Positions 53,446 through 63,924 of a stretch of DNA of 64,000 nucleotides are shown here, one piece after another. Position 1 is the stretch's first letter. Every line of letters starts with the position of its first letter. Position numbers and translations under genes: made by a program. Below the pieces are notes generated by a model. That model searched no databases and was not told where the DNA came from. It was given only the letters and a program-made list of their open reading frames with translations. This DNA is from JALYNX01 sp963724825 (GTDB lineage Bacteria > Actinomycetota > Acidimicrobiia > Spongiisociales > ZC4RG35): contig CAVRWT010000002.1 of assembly GCA_963724825.1 (NCBI GenBank), forward strand, positions 117,773-181,772, read 5' to 3'.

Positions 53446-54557
53446 GAGCCGAAGGTCTCCCGGACCCCGGCGACAACCCGCTCCCGATCCAGATCGCTGA
53501 GGTTGGAGCCACTCGGGAGGCAGAGGCCATGTTCGAAGAGGTCAGCCGACACCGCCCCACCGAAGGCCTGACATCCGGAGAACACCGGCTGCAGATGCAT
53601 CGGCTTCCACACCGGGCGGGCCTCGATGTCGAGTGACTCCAGATAGAGCCTCACCTGCTCACGGTCGGTCCCCGCCATAGTGGGATCGATGGTGATGCAG
53701 GTGAGCCAGAAGCTCGATCGACAACCTGGTCCCTCAGGCATGAAGGCCACCCCGGCCAAGTCACCAAGCGCCTCGCGATAGAACGCGTTGTGCCCGCGGC
53801 GCACTTCCACTCGACGGTCGAGGTCGGCCAACTGGGATCGACCCAGCGCTGCGAGGAGATTGGAGAGCCGGTAGTTGTAGCCGATCGTCGTGTGCTCGTA
53901 GTGGGGAGCGGGGTCGCGAGCCTGCGTCGCCAACCACCGGGTTTGCCGGGCCCAGTCCTCCCTGTCGGTGACGAGTGCGCCGCCGCCACTGGTGGTGATG
54001 ATCTTGTTCCCGTTGAAGGAGAGTGTGGCCATCACTCCGAAGCTGCCTGCACTGCGCCCCTGATAGGTCGATCCCAAGGCCTCTGCCGCATCCTCGATCA
54101 GCGGAACCTCATGCTCGGAGCAAAGTGCCTCGATGCGGGCGTAGTCGGCACACTGGCCGTAGATGTCGACCGGCACGCAGGCCGCAAATCGACCGCCGCT
54201 TCCCAGTGCCTCCCCCAGAAGATCGGGGTCCATGTTCCAGGTGACCCGGTCGCTATCGACAAAGACCGGCTCGGCACCGGTGTATCTGATCGCGTTGGCA
54301 GTCGCCGCGAATGTCAGGGACGAGACGAGCACCCTGTCCCCGGGGCCGACTCCGAGAGCAAGCAGGCCGAGATGGAGAGCGGCGGTCCCGCTGGAAAGGG
54401 CGACGCCGTGTTCTCTACCGGTCACGGTGGCGAGATCACGCTCCAGACCGTCGACTTCGGGCCCGAGCGGGGCAATCCAGCCTGACTCCACGGCCCGTTC
54501 GATGGCTGCCTTATCGGCGACGCCCACGTCCGGGGGTGACAAATAGATCCTGGCCAT
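53442..54557 (-). CDS. DegT/DnrJ/EryC1-family sugar aminotransferase (PglE-like)
   Basis: PLP-dependent transaminase on a 4-keto-6-deoxy sugar nucleotide (inferred). The 371 residues show the start RIYLSPPDVGVADKAAIERA, VALSSGTAALHLGLLALGVG, VLVSSLTFAATANAIRYTGA, VPLIEDAAEALGSTYQGRSA and the Schiff-base Lys in LSFNGNKIITTSGGGALVTD. The sequence resembles PglE/PseC-type enzymes, which fits the PglF/CapD dehydratase at 62-63.9 kb. The gene overlaps nnr by four bases and follows GT4 by 12. Confidence 0.9.
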   Translation of the reverse strand: MARIYLSPPDVGVADKAAIERAVESGWIAPLGPEVDGLERDLATVTGREHGVALSSGTAALHLGLLALGVGPGDRVLVSSLTFAATANAIRYTGAEPVFVDSDRVTWNMDPDLLGEALGSGGRFAACVPVDIYGQCADYARIEALCSEHEVPLIEDAAEALGSTYQGRSAGSFGVMATLSFNGNKIITTSGGGALVTDREDWARQTRWLATQARDPAPHYEHTTIGYNYRLSNLLAALGRSQLADLDRRVEVRRGHNAFYREALGDLAGVAFMPEGPGCRSSFWLTCITIDPTMAGTDREQVRLYLESLDIEARPVWKPMHLQPVFSGCQAFGGAVSADLFEHGLCLPSGSNLSDLDRERVVAGVRETFGS

Positions 54558-54569
54558 GTGAGGTTGAGG

Positions 54570-55724
54570 CTACCGAGCGTCCGCTGGAGCGGAAGATGCC
54601 GCGGCGCTGAGGAGGAGAGCCTCGACTTGTCCGGCGATGCGGTCCAGATCATGGTGGTCTGCGACCCAATCCTTGGCTTCGGTGTCGATCCGCTTCGCTC
54701 GGGACAGGTTCTCAACCAACGCGGTGGCGAGCCCGGCGATATCCCCGACCGGGACCAAGGTGGCGTATCGACCGTCGGCCGTTGCTTCTCTGACCGGGGG
54801 GATGTCGAAGGCGACCACGGGGACCCCGACCGCCATCGCTTCCAGCACCGCGGTCCCCAGGCCTTCCATCAGAGACGAAAAGGCGAATACGTGAGCACTC
54901 CGGAGATAGTCGACCACGTCGGGTGTGTGACCCACCAAGGTGACCATGTCCTGCAGCCCGAAGGATTCGATTGCCGCCAACACTTGACTGCCGGCCTCCC
55001 CGTCTCGCCCTACGATCGCCAGGCGGGCTCCCGGCACCTGCGCTGTGACCTCAGCGAACGCCTCCACCAGGAGGACCTGGCCCTTCTGCGGGGCGAGGCG
55101 GCCGACATTGACAGCCAACGGGCCTTCTGGAAGACCCAGTTCGGCGCGGGAGCTACCTGAGGCCTCTGGGGGGTGGGGCACACCCCTTGGGATCACCGTC
55201 ACCAGGGAAGGATCGACGCCGAGCAGAGCTGCGTTGCTGGCCCTGACCTCCTCGGTGAGGGCCCTGAATCGGACATGATCGCTCCGGGCCGCCCAACCGG
55301 CAATGGAGCGCAACAACGCCGCCCTTCGGGAAGAGGCCCCCGGTTGATAACTGCGCAGCGCCTCCACATCCCCGGAGAGCACCAGATTGGAGACGACCGG
55401 GATCCTGAGGCTGCGCCCCGCCAACTGGCCTACCAGGTTGCCGAGGAACAGGCTGGTCTGGATTACGTCCGGTTTGAAGTCACGGGCGATCCGCCTGACG
55501 GCGGTGACCGCGCGAGGCCAGGACCGCGAGCCGCTTCCCTCCTTGAGCCCGACCAGGTCGACTCGAATCTCCCGTTCCACTAGCTCCCCGGCTAGCTCCA
55601 TGCGGTCATAGAGCGTTAGGACGCGCTGCTCGGTGCCGGGGGAGAACCTGGTCACCTCACGCACCAGACCCTGTTCGGCACCACCAGACGCCGCGAGGCT
55701 GTCGATGACGTGCAAGACCCTCAT
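54570..55724 (-). CDS. GT4-family glycosyltransferase
   Basis: GT-B fold retaining transferase, 384 residues. The start MRVLHVIDSLAASGGAEQGL is followed by DVIQTSLFLGNLVGQLAGRS, PLAVNVGRLAPQKGQVLLVE and HVFAFSSLMEGLGTAVLEAM, with the E-x7-E donor motif lying there. The ATG at 55724 is chosen because homology begins at it. First gene of the long minus-strand operon that continues to tsaD; divergent from the membrane protein at 55855. Confidence 0.91.
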   Translation of the reverse strand: MRVLHVIDSLAASGGAEQGLVREVTRFSPGTEQRVLTLYDRMELAGELVEREIRVDLVGLKEGSGSRSWPRAVTAVRRIARDFKPDVIQTSLFLGNLVGQLAGRSLRIPVVSNLVLSGDVEALRSYQPGASSRRAALLRSIAGWAARSDHVRFRALTEEVRASNAALLGVDPSLVTVIPRGVPHPPEASGSSRAELGLPEGPLAVNVGRLAPQKGQVLLVEAFAEVTAQVPGARLAIVGRDGEAGSQVLAAIESFGLQDMVTLVGHTPDVVDYLRSAHVFAFSSLMEGLGTAVLEAMAVGVPVVAFDIPPVREATADGRYATLVPVGDIAGLATALVENLSRAKRIDTEAKDWVADHHDLDRIAGQVEALLLSAAASSAPADAR

Positions 55725-55854
55725 GTGGCCCTTCGAAGGGGGATTTGTCGAATGGCCGAGGCTAGTGGGGCCTCTGTCCACGGCCGGTGAGGCCTGGTCG
55801 AGGAGGGGCCGAATAGATCCGGTAGGAGGCGAGCAGGTCTTACGATCCCCCCGG

Positions 55855-56754
55855 ATGTCGGACTCCCTCTCGACTTTTCTCGACCTGCTGACGCGTACCG
55901 ACTTCCTGGTGGGCGGGTTCTTCGGGCTCACCGGGCTGGTCTTGATCTACTTCGCCCGGACCGATGAGGGGTCGGTGCTGGAGTGGGGGCTCACTCTCAC
56001 ATCGGCGGCATTCCTTGCCGTGAGCCTCGCCGTGGGCTCGAGACTGTCCCTACTGGCGTCCCTGTTCGCTCTAGCCGTTGGTGGGTGGATGGCTCGACCG
56101 CCGAGCGGCAGCGCCCGGGCGCCGTTCGGCTGGGTCCTGATCGTGGCCGGTGCGGTCGCCCTCGTGCTTCGGGGCGGCTTTGCCGAGGTCGGATGGCTCG
56201 CGGTTGTGGCTCCGATCGCCACCATCGCGATCGGAGCGGTCCTCGCCGCCTGGGCCCACCGACTCCCCCAGGACGTCTTGGGAGTCATGGTTGCCATCAG
56301 CGCCTTCGGGATCTGGGCCACGGTGCCGGAGACCGAGACCGCGAGGGCGCTTCTCGGGGCCTCGATTCCACTGGCTGTGGCGACGCTGCCACCGATCCGC
56401 GCCCGGCTCGGCTACTCAGGTGCCTTTGCCCTGGCCGGGCTCCTGGTGTGGGTCGTCGCCACCGGGGGTGAGGCGCGCCCGGCGTCCATCGTGGGTGGGT
56501 GGGCTTGCATCGGGGCTATCGCCATCCTCCCTCTCTACAACCCGCCGGTGGCCGCCCTCGTCGGCCGCAAGAGAGTCGTCACTGTGTTGATCCACATCGT
56601 GATAGTGGTGGTCGCTTCGAGGGTGATCGGTCTCTGGGAGTCAGCCGGCCTGGCGTTGCTCGCGGTCGTGGCGTTGTTCGGGGCGTGCTACTTGTTGCTC
56701 AGCCTCCTGCCGTCGATACGGGCCCGCAAGACATCGACCACCGGAGGCTCCTAG
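55855..56754 (+). CDS. Multi-pass membrane protein of unknown function
   Basis: A 299-residue hydrophobic protein with about nine to ten membrane segments (such as FLVGGFFGLTGLVLIYFA, WGLTLTSAAFLAVSLAVGSR, WVLIVAGAVALVLRGGF, VVTVLIHIVIVVVASRVIGL and GLALLAVVALFGACYLLLSL). No motif is recognised. It may be a polymerase-like or transport protein of the polysaccharide locus, given the ABC exporter 50 bases downstream. ATG at 55855. Confidence 0.72.
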   Translation: MSDSLSTFLDLLTRTDFLVGGFFGLTGLVLIYFARTDEGSVLEWGLTLTSAAFLAVSLAVGSRLSLLASLFALAVGGWMARPPSGSARAPFGWVLIVAGAVALVLRGGFAEVGWLAVVAPIATIAIGAVLAAWAHRLPQDVLGVMVAISAFGIWATVPETETARALLGASIPLAVATLPPIRARLGYSGAFALAGLLVWVVATGGEARPASIVGGWACIGAIAILPLYNPPVAALVGRKRVVTVLIHIVIVVVASRVIGLWESAGLALLAVVALFGACYLLLSLLPSIRARKTSTTGGS

Positions 56755-56803
56755 CTGGCAGGTCGGCATAGGTATTCGGATTCCCGTCCCCTACCCTGAT
56801 GTC

Positions 56804-58599
56804 ATGCGAGTGGGTGTCCGCCAGAGTTTTGCCCTGCTGCAGACCATTATTCCCCGCGGTCAGCGAGCTAAATGGCTGGCGGTGGCCGGGCTCGGTTTGG
56901 TCGTGGCAGCAGCAGAATCGGTGTCTGCAGTGCTGATTGCGGTACTGGTCGACGCCATGATGGGGGATGCCTCGACGTCGTTCGATCTCCCGATCATTGG
57001 CGACGTCAGCGACATCCTCCCCGGTGAGACGCCAGCCGATCAACTGAGGTTTCTCGCCATCGGCATTGCGATCTTCTTCCTCCTGAAAGCAGGACTTTCT
57101 CTGACCAAGACCTACGTCCAGGCGCGGGTGGCGCAGAACACCGGCGCCCGACTCGCCAATCGGCTGTTCGAGGGTTACCTCACCATGCCGTACAGCTTCC
57201 ACATCTCGCACAACAGCTCAGAGTTGATGAGAAACGCTTCCTGGGCCGCCGACGAGGTTGTATCCAACTTTCTGACTCCTATCGCCAACCTGATCACACA
57301 AGGGGCCATGCTCATCTTTCTCCTCGGAGTCCTGGTGGCGGCCGCTCCGACCGTGACCCTGATCACGATTGGGCTTCTGGTGCCACTTGTCCTCCTATCG
57401 CTCGCGCGGTTGCGTCGGTTCTCCATCGACTGGGCAATATCACCAAGCACACGGTGAAGGAGACCTTGTCGTCACTTCAGCAAAGCCTTGCCGGGATCCG
57501 CGACATCAAGGTTCTGGGAAGGGAAAGCTTCTTCGCTGAAGAGTTCCGAGACAACAGGAGGCTCTTGGCGCAAGCCAAGTACATGTACCCGACGGTGTCC
57601 TCGGTCCCTAGCCTTGTCATCGAGACGCTGCTAGTGGTGTTCATCCTTGGATTCGTCGCCTTTGGTAGCGCAGAAACAGGAGTGGCTGGTGCCTCGTTGC
57701 CTGTGCTCGGCCTCTTCGCCTATGCCGGGCTGCGGATGATCCCCACGATGTCCGCCATCGTGTCATCAGTGAACCAGATCCGCTACGGCGGGGCAGCGGT
57801 CCAAACGGTGGCGACCAACCTCGAGATGATCGACGACGAGTCGGATACCTTGCCGACGGACTCCGCGCCGCCCATGGAGTTCAAGACAGGCCTCGAGCTG
57901 AGTTCAGTCGAGTTCTCGTATGAGACAAGTGCCGAAGTCCTCAAGGGGATCGACCTCGTCATTCATCGCGGTGAGTCGATCGGCATCGTTGGGACCACCG
58001 GCGCAGGTAAATCGACTCTCATCGACTTGATCCTGGGTCTCCTGCATCCGACCGCGGGGGAGATCAAAGTCGACGGTCTCGCTCTGGCAAGCGACCTCAG
58101 ATCGTGGCGAGCCTGTCTCGGCCTGGTCCCCCAGTCGATATTCCTTCTCGACGACACTATGCGTCGCAACATCGCCTACGGAATCAAGGACGGGGACATC
58201 GATGAGCAGGCCCTTAACGACGCGGTCGAACTCTCCCAACTCCGATCATTCATCGACAGCCTTCCCGAAGGCCTGGACACGGTCGTTGGGGAGCGTGGGG
58301 TGCGGATCTCCGGCGGGCAACGGCAACGGGTTGCCATCGCCCGTGCCCTCTACCGGAAGCCTGAGGTCCTGATCTTCGACGAAGGCACGGCTTCGCTGGA
58401 CAACCTCACGGAGGCTGCCCTGCTGCGCGCCCTCGAGGATCTGAAAGGCACTCACACCATCATCACCGTTGCCCACCGTCTGACGACGGTGAAGAGCTGC
58501 GATCGAATCATCCTCCTCGCCGATGGCGAGATCGTGGATGAGGGCTCCTATGAGGACCTGCGCAATCGCAACGTCACTTTCCGTGAGATGACCGGATAG
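56804..58599 (+). CDS. ABC transporter, fused permease-ATPase (MsbA/PglK-like; frameshift near 57430)
   Basis: Type IV ABC exporter, probably flipping a lipid-linked glycan. The N-terminal six-helix permease (AVAGLGLVVAAAESVSAVLI and onwards) is broken near 57400-57435 by a one-base loss. The next frame continues RLGNITKHTVKETLSSLQQS and SLAGIRDIKVLGRESFFAEE, the typical coupling region. The ATPase has Walker A GIVGTTGAGKSTLIDLILGL, signature VRISGGQRQRVAIARALYRK, Walker B VLIFDEGTASLD and the H loop HTIITVAHRLTTVKSCDRII. Length about 598 residues after correction. Position in the PglF/PglE-like locus supports a PglK-type role. Confidence 0.9.
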
Positions 58600-58605
58600 A
58601 CGCCC

Positions 58606-59398
58606 TCAGGGGCCGGTGTATCTCTTCACCCGGCGCCGAATGACCTCTTCGAGCCGGAACCCGCCACGCAGACGGCCTCTGAAGAAGCGAAAGCCATCCG
58701 ACAATTGAACCGGGTAGCGGGCAAGACGATGAGGTTGCAGTTCCTTTGTTGCCCGGCCCGAGCCGGCAACGGCCGCTGATGAATAGCGCTCGCTCACGGG
58801 CCCGTCGGCCGTCGGGGACCAAAACCCCCAGGGATATGCGAAATGTGCCGGGCGGAGGCCCAACCTTTGCTCGATGAGGTCGTCGCTGATCCCTAACTCC
58901 TCCTCCAACGCTTCGGTTGAGAGCTGGCGCAGATCGGAGTGGCGATGGGTGTGAGCCCCGATCGTCACCAATCCCGACTCGTGCATGGTGCCGATCTGAT
59001 CCCAGGTCAGCGGTTCGGCTCGCTCGGGGGGCCCCAATGAGATCCCGGTCTCTATGGACTCAGTTGCGAGGTAGAGGGTGAACGGGAGGCCGCGTTCGAG
59101 GAGGATGGGAAACGCAGTTGTGTAGGTGTCCCGATAGCCATCGTCGAAGGTCAGGGCGACGAACACCTCTGAGCCCGGCTGTCTCCATCTGACCAAAGCC
59201 TCACCAAGATCGACCACCTGTCGATTGGCGCCGAGCCAATCCATTTGGCGGCTGAAGTCCTCCAAACGGACCTCCATTTCTCGACCGAGTCCGGCTTCGA
59301 CCTGGTGATAGATGAGGGACACGAGGCCCGGGGGGCGGCGGAAGCATGGCGTCGGTGAGGACCGAGGCAGCCTTGACCGCAGTTCGGGCCAGCGACAC
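58606..59398 (-). CDS. Polysaccharide deacetylase family protein (frameshift near 59323)
   Basis: NodB-type esterase. VSLIYHQVEAGLGREMEVRL is followed by FVALTFDDGYRDTYTTAFPI (catalytic Asp, TFDDG motif), LVTIGAHTHRHSDLRQLSTE (HxxxH-type metal ligands) and PAHFAYPWGFWSPTADGPVS. The apparent start at 59322 would cut the N-terminus. Removing one c near 59323 joins it to an upstream frame starting MSLARTAVKAASVLTDAMLP at 59398, giving 264 residues. It is convergent with the ABC exporter (7 bases). Confidence 0.83.
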
Positions 59399-59400
59399 GC

Positions 59401-62041
59401 CTAGCCGGTGGCGAGAAGAGAGTTCATCTCATCCTCGGTGAGAACTGGGAAGAGAAGTAGCCCCAATCTCTGCAGAGGTGCCAGATTGGCCCGATAACCC
59501 AAGGACCAGTCGGGATTCCATTCCCAGGCACCGCCCTTGGTGCGCTTCCGCGAAACCTTGGTCTCCTCGTCCACCGTGATCCCGAGCAACAGGCCCAGCG
59601 AGGTCTCCATGCGCCTCACCTCACGGATCCTTGCTTCGAGGAGGGCTGCGTTTTCTGTTTCACCTTTGACGTTGGCGGTCTTCATGTTCCGCTCTAGCTC
59701 GTCGATCACCCGACTCGTCACCTGGGTCATGAGGTTCTCGATCTTCTGGCGATCGAAACGGTGGGCAGGCACCAGGACTTGAACCGCTCCCTCTTCGCTC
59801 GTCAGGTGCCAGACCGAGGGGTCGCCATTGGTGCGCTTCAGGTGTCGCAGGAAGAATTCGCCAGCGAGCCATTCGTCAACGCTGATGGCCTCGCGCCCCG
59901 TCCCGACGGCGAGGATTTCCTCCATCTCGGCAACGATGGCATCGGCGGTGTGAGGGGCCACCTCTCGATGCAGCTCATCCATCAACCATCGGCCCACCGA
60001 CGGATGCTCGGTAAGGGACCGGAACGGTAGAAAGCCGCTCAGAGCCACCTCGTCGACCACATCATCGGAGAAATCCCCCTGCCCGTAGCTGGCAGTCATC
60101 ATGTCCTCGACCCTGGAGACCAGATAGTCGCCTACTGCCTCGAAGGCGACCTCCGGGGACGCACCATCGAGAGCGGAAAGCAGCTCGCGGCCGAACTCAC
60201 TGGCCTCGGAGGCCACCTGCAGCGTGCCGACCCGGTCCACAAGGTCGTGCAGCGAATCCGGGGACACGCCGCCGGTACCACGATGAGTCGGCGTTGGATA
60301 ATGGCTCAGCCTCGACATCGGCGAGCTGGTCGGCACCACATGGGTCTCCGGGGCGACGGACTCGACCTGGCGCTCCCCCATCCACCACATCGTCCGTTCC
60401 GAGCGCTCGAGGAACACCGCGCCCATGATCGAAACCTGCCGCTGGACGACGTCGAATACCAGCCCGTTGACCTGGGGCATGGTCGATCGTCCCGGGCTCA
60501 GCACCAGGACGCTGCGACGCAACCTCTGCATGGCTACCTGGGCGGCCGGAGTTCCGATATCCCCCACCGCAACAACTACAACATCGAAGTGCCTGCCGGC
60601 CTCCTCGATAAAGGCGCGGAACTGCCTGCCGGCCATGGCATCGCCAGGAGATGGCGGTGGCGGCCCGGAGGGGACCACGGCGAGATCAGGCCGGATGAAT
60701 AGGGCGTTGGAGACAGCGGCCGCGACGGCTCGCTCGAATCCGAGTGACTCGGCGTTGAGCGCCAGCACCCCGGACAACGACGAGCCGCCGACCTTGTATT
60801 CGGCGACCGCGGAGTCGCTGGCAAAGTCGGCATCGACGAGGAGCACCGACGACCCGGCGCTGGCCATGGAGACCGCGAGATCGGTGGCCAAGGCGTGAAC
60901 ACCGGCCGCCGGCACGTTGTGAGCCGTCAAGGCGAGTGTCGCCGCCCGATGAGGGAAGCTGGGCTTCCACAACCGAGCGCAGCGCCTGGATTGCCGGTTT
61001 GCGTGCCCCACCCTCGGTGGTGTCGTACCACGCTTCGCCAACCGCGGCGCCGAGCTTGCGCGCCGGCACATCGCCGAGGAAGGCGATCTCCAGATCTTCG
61101 GGAAGCCAGATCGGCTTCTTCGCCCGGTTGATGAAGACCAGGCCGAACAGGGCAATGGCGACGCCCCCGAAGAATCCGATCAGGCCATTGATCAATGGAT
61201 TGGCGGGTTTGCCCGTCAGATCCTCGAACCTGGGAGGTTCGATGGTCCCGGTGTCGATGATCCCCAATTTGCGCAGATTCAGCTGTTCGTACTCAGTGGC
61301 GAGCAACGCAAGTCCGTTCTGCAACGAGGTCAGCCTGAACTGGTCGGCCACACTGAGCACAGTCGAGGGTGCCGGGTCCAACAACGCCTTCTCGGCCTTG
61401 AGATCATCGACCGCCTCCTGGAGCCGTTGCCGGCGGGCGGTGACCGCGGGCATATCGGCCGCAGAAGCTGATTCCTCCTCGACCAGAGTCTGGATCAGGG
61501 CATCAGTGGTGGCGACAATCTGCTGATCGAGCAGTGCGTGATGATTGGCCAAGGCTTGTTGCTCGGGAGTGAGAACGATCTGAAGCTCGTCGATTTGTTC
61601 CTGAATTGTCGCCGCGGATTCGAGAACGTCGGCGAGCCGTTCGTCGACCGGGCCACCGGCGGTCGGGTCCACTGCCAGATAGGCTTTTACCAGGGCCCCC
61701 GCCTTGGCGGCGGCCTCTTCATCGCTGTTGCCGACGGCACGGAAGACAAGAAGACCGGTAATAGGGTCGATCTCGATAACGGAGCTCTTGTCCTCGGTGA
61801 GGAGGCTCGCGGCCGCTTGCATGGCTCGGCCCAGGGTGGCGTCCCGCTCGGACTCGAGGGCATCGGCTGTCTGGCCTTCCTGTGCCTCGAACCGGATGGC
61901 GATGGTCGCCTTGATCTGCTCCTCGCGGTTCTCATTGGCCAGGTTGGTGAAATACCAGCCGGCGAACAGGCCGAGCAAGCCCACGCCGAGAATGACATAC
62001 CAACGGTCCTGAAGGACCCGAAGCAGCCGTTTCAGCTCCAT
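59401..62041 (-). CDS. Wzz-type chain-length/BY-kinase-like protein with a PglX-like C-terminal region (frameshift near 60953)
   Basis: About 879 residues in three parts. Residues 1-310 are a polysaccharide co-polymerase (Wzz) domain: LKRLLRVLQDRWYVILGVGL, TM1 at 14-31, a coiled periplasmic region, and TM2 at ~282-305. One extra base near 60953 breaks the frame. The next frame gives a BY-kinase-like ATPase fold (364-~540) with VLLVDADFAS but a degenerate P loop (HNVPAAGVHALATDLAVSMA, no GKS/T). Residues ~719-879 resemble the C-terminal end of BREX PglX/type IIG methylases: VDEWLAGEFFLRHLKRTNGD, PSVWHLTSEEGAVQVLVPAH, a coiled coil, then YRANLAPLQRLGLLLFPVLT. The gene overlaps CapD by 10 bases. 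Confidence 0.78.
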
Positions 62042-63924
62042 TGGGGCTCGAACTCAGGGTCGTCGACTTTGGCTTCCACCGTGATGGCCGCGTTGGCCAG
62101 ATGAGCGAGCAACCTTCTCACTTCGTCCTGCTCCCCGGCATGGGCTGCGTCTTCGAGGTCGGCGACACTATCGAGGACGACATATGCGGTTGGATGGCCA
62201 AGTTGAGCCTCAAAAATCTGTGGGTTCCGGGTAAATGCCATCGGGTCTGTCGAGAGTCTCTCGGTCAGCTTTTCCCCGGGCCGACGGCCAGTGTACTCGA
62301 TAGCAATATCGTCACCAGGGGTGAGGCCGGCCAGGCGAATCAGACGTCGAGCCAGGTCCACGATCCGAACCGGCTCCCCCATATCGAGCACAAAGACCTC
62401 GGATCCTTCGGCGAGAGCAGAAGCCTGAAGCACGAGCTGGACAGCCTCGTCGACAGTCATGAAGTAACGGGTCATCTCGGCGTCGGTCACCGTCACCGGG
62501 CCACCAGTCTTGATCTGCTCGACAAACGTCGGGATCACGCTGCCCCGGCTACCGAGGACGTTGCCAAACCGGACGGCGGTGTAGACGCACCCGTCGTTGC
62601 GATGCTGCCCCAATTGGACCATCAACTCGGCGATGCGCTTGGTGGCACCCATGACGGAGGCCGGATCAACCGCCTTGTCCGTTGAGATCAGGACGAAATG
62701 ACTCATCCCGGCACGGGAGCCCGCCTCGATGACATTTCGGGTACCGACGACATTGGTCAGAACCGCTTCGTCAGGGAATTCCTCGAGCACCGGGACATGC
62801 TTGAGGGCGGCGGCGTGGAACACCACATCGGGGCGTATCCGCTCGAAGGTGCGCAGTGTCTTCGCTGCGTCGCGGACATCGGCGAGGACGATGTGCGCCT
62901 CACCGTTCCAACCCAGGGAAGCATCGTGAAGCAAGGTCTCGTCGCGGTCAAGGGCCCAAACCCCAGCCGGCTCGAATCCGAGGACCTGAGCGACGATCTC
63001 GCCGCCGATCGACCCGCCGGCGCCGGTGATCAGAACCCGCTTGTCCTTCAGGAGTTGGGCGACTTCTTCGAGATCGGTGGCAACGCGGGGCCGGGAAAGG
63101 AGGTCCTCTACGCTGATGTCCCGAACGTCGACAGCAGCAGAACGATCATCCATGATGTCCTCGGCCACGGGAAGGATCCGCAACCGAACATCGACTTCGA
63201 GACAACGGTCCACCACTTCCCGGGTCCGCGCAGGTTCGGTGCCCACTACAACGACCTCGTCGATTTCATGTTCGCGCACCACATCGGCGAGCTCTCCGAG
63301 ATGCCCCAGGATGCGAAGACCGGCCAATCGCCGCACTGACTCTGACTCAGTGGGCCCTTCGGCAATGAAGCCGACCGCCAGTCCCTGATCGGCCAGTGTG
63401 GGCACCTGCCTGGCGAACACGGCTGCCTCCCGCCCGGTTCCGACTATCAGGATCCGGGTTCCCCCCCGGTCTTCCGAAAGGAAAACAATCGCGAGCGGAA
63501 TCGAACCAGCCCCATCCCGGCAAGGGAGAGGAACGAGCCCATAACCACCACGCTGGCAGGGACCACTATGTGGTCCGGCAATTCCTTGAGGATCAAGGTC
63601 ATCCCGAGAACGACGCCTCCGGCGACCGTGTTGGCGATGACGACCTTGAGTGCCTCGTCAATAGAGGCGTGCTCCCAAACATGGCCATACGCTCCGGAGA
63701 TCACGTTCGCCAGCAGGTGGATCAAGATGATCAACGGCAGCGCCTTGGCGAGATCGATGAAGTACTCGCGCGGGTTGACGATCCCTGAATCCAACATCCT
63801 GATCACGAGGGCCATCGAATACGCCCCCATGATGATGAGGACATCGGTAACCGCGAAAAAGAATGTCCGCCCGGAAACTGGCTGCCGCTACTGATATGGC
63901 TCGACGCGGCAACGTGCCGTCCAT
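62032..63924 (-). CDS. Membrane-anchored UDP-GlcNAc 4,6-dehydratase (CapD/PglF-like; two frameshifts)
   Basis: First step to a 4-amino-4,6-dideoxy sugar. The N-terminal membrane part (FAVTDVLIIMGAYSMALVIR, LIILIHLLANVISGAYGHVW, VVPASVVVMGSFLSLAGMGL) is followed by a Rossmann region TRILIVGTGREAAVFARQV. The catalytic SDR domain has VLITGAGGSIGGEIVAQVLG, VFHAAALKHVPVLEEFPDEA and LISTDKAVDPASVMGATKRI, where Met replaces the SDR Tyr as in PglF/CapD. The frame shifts in a T run (63856-63860) and in a seven-base C run of the plus strand (63461-63467). Corrected length is about 630 residues from ATG 63924. Confidence 0.9.
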
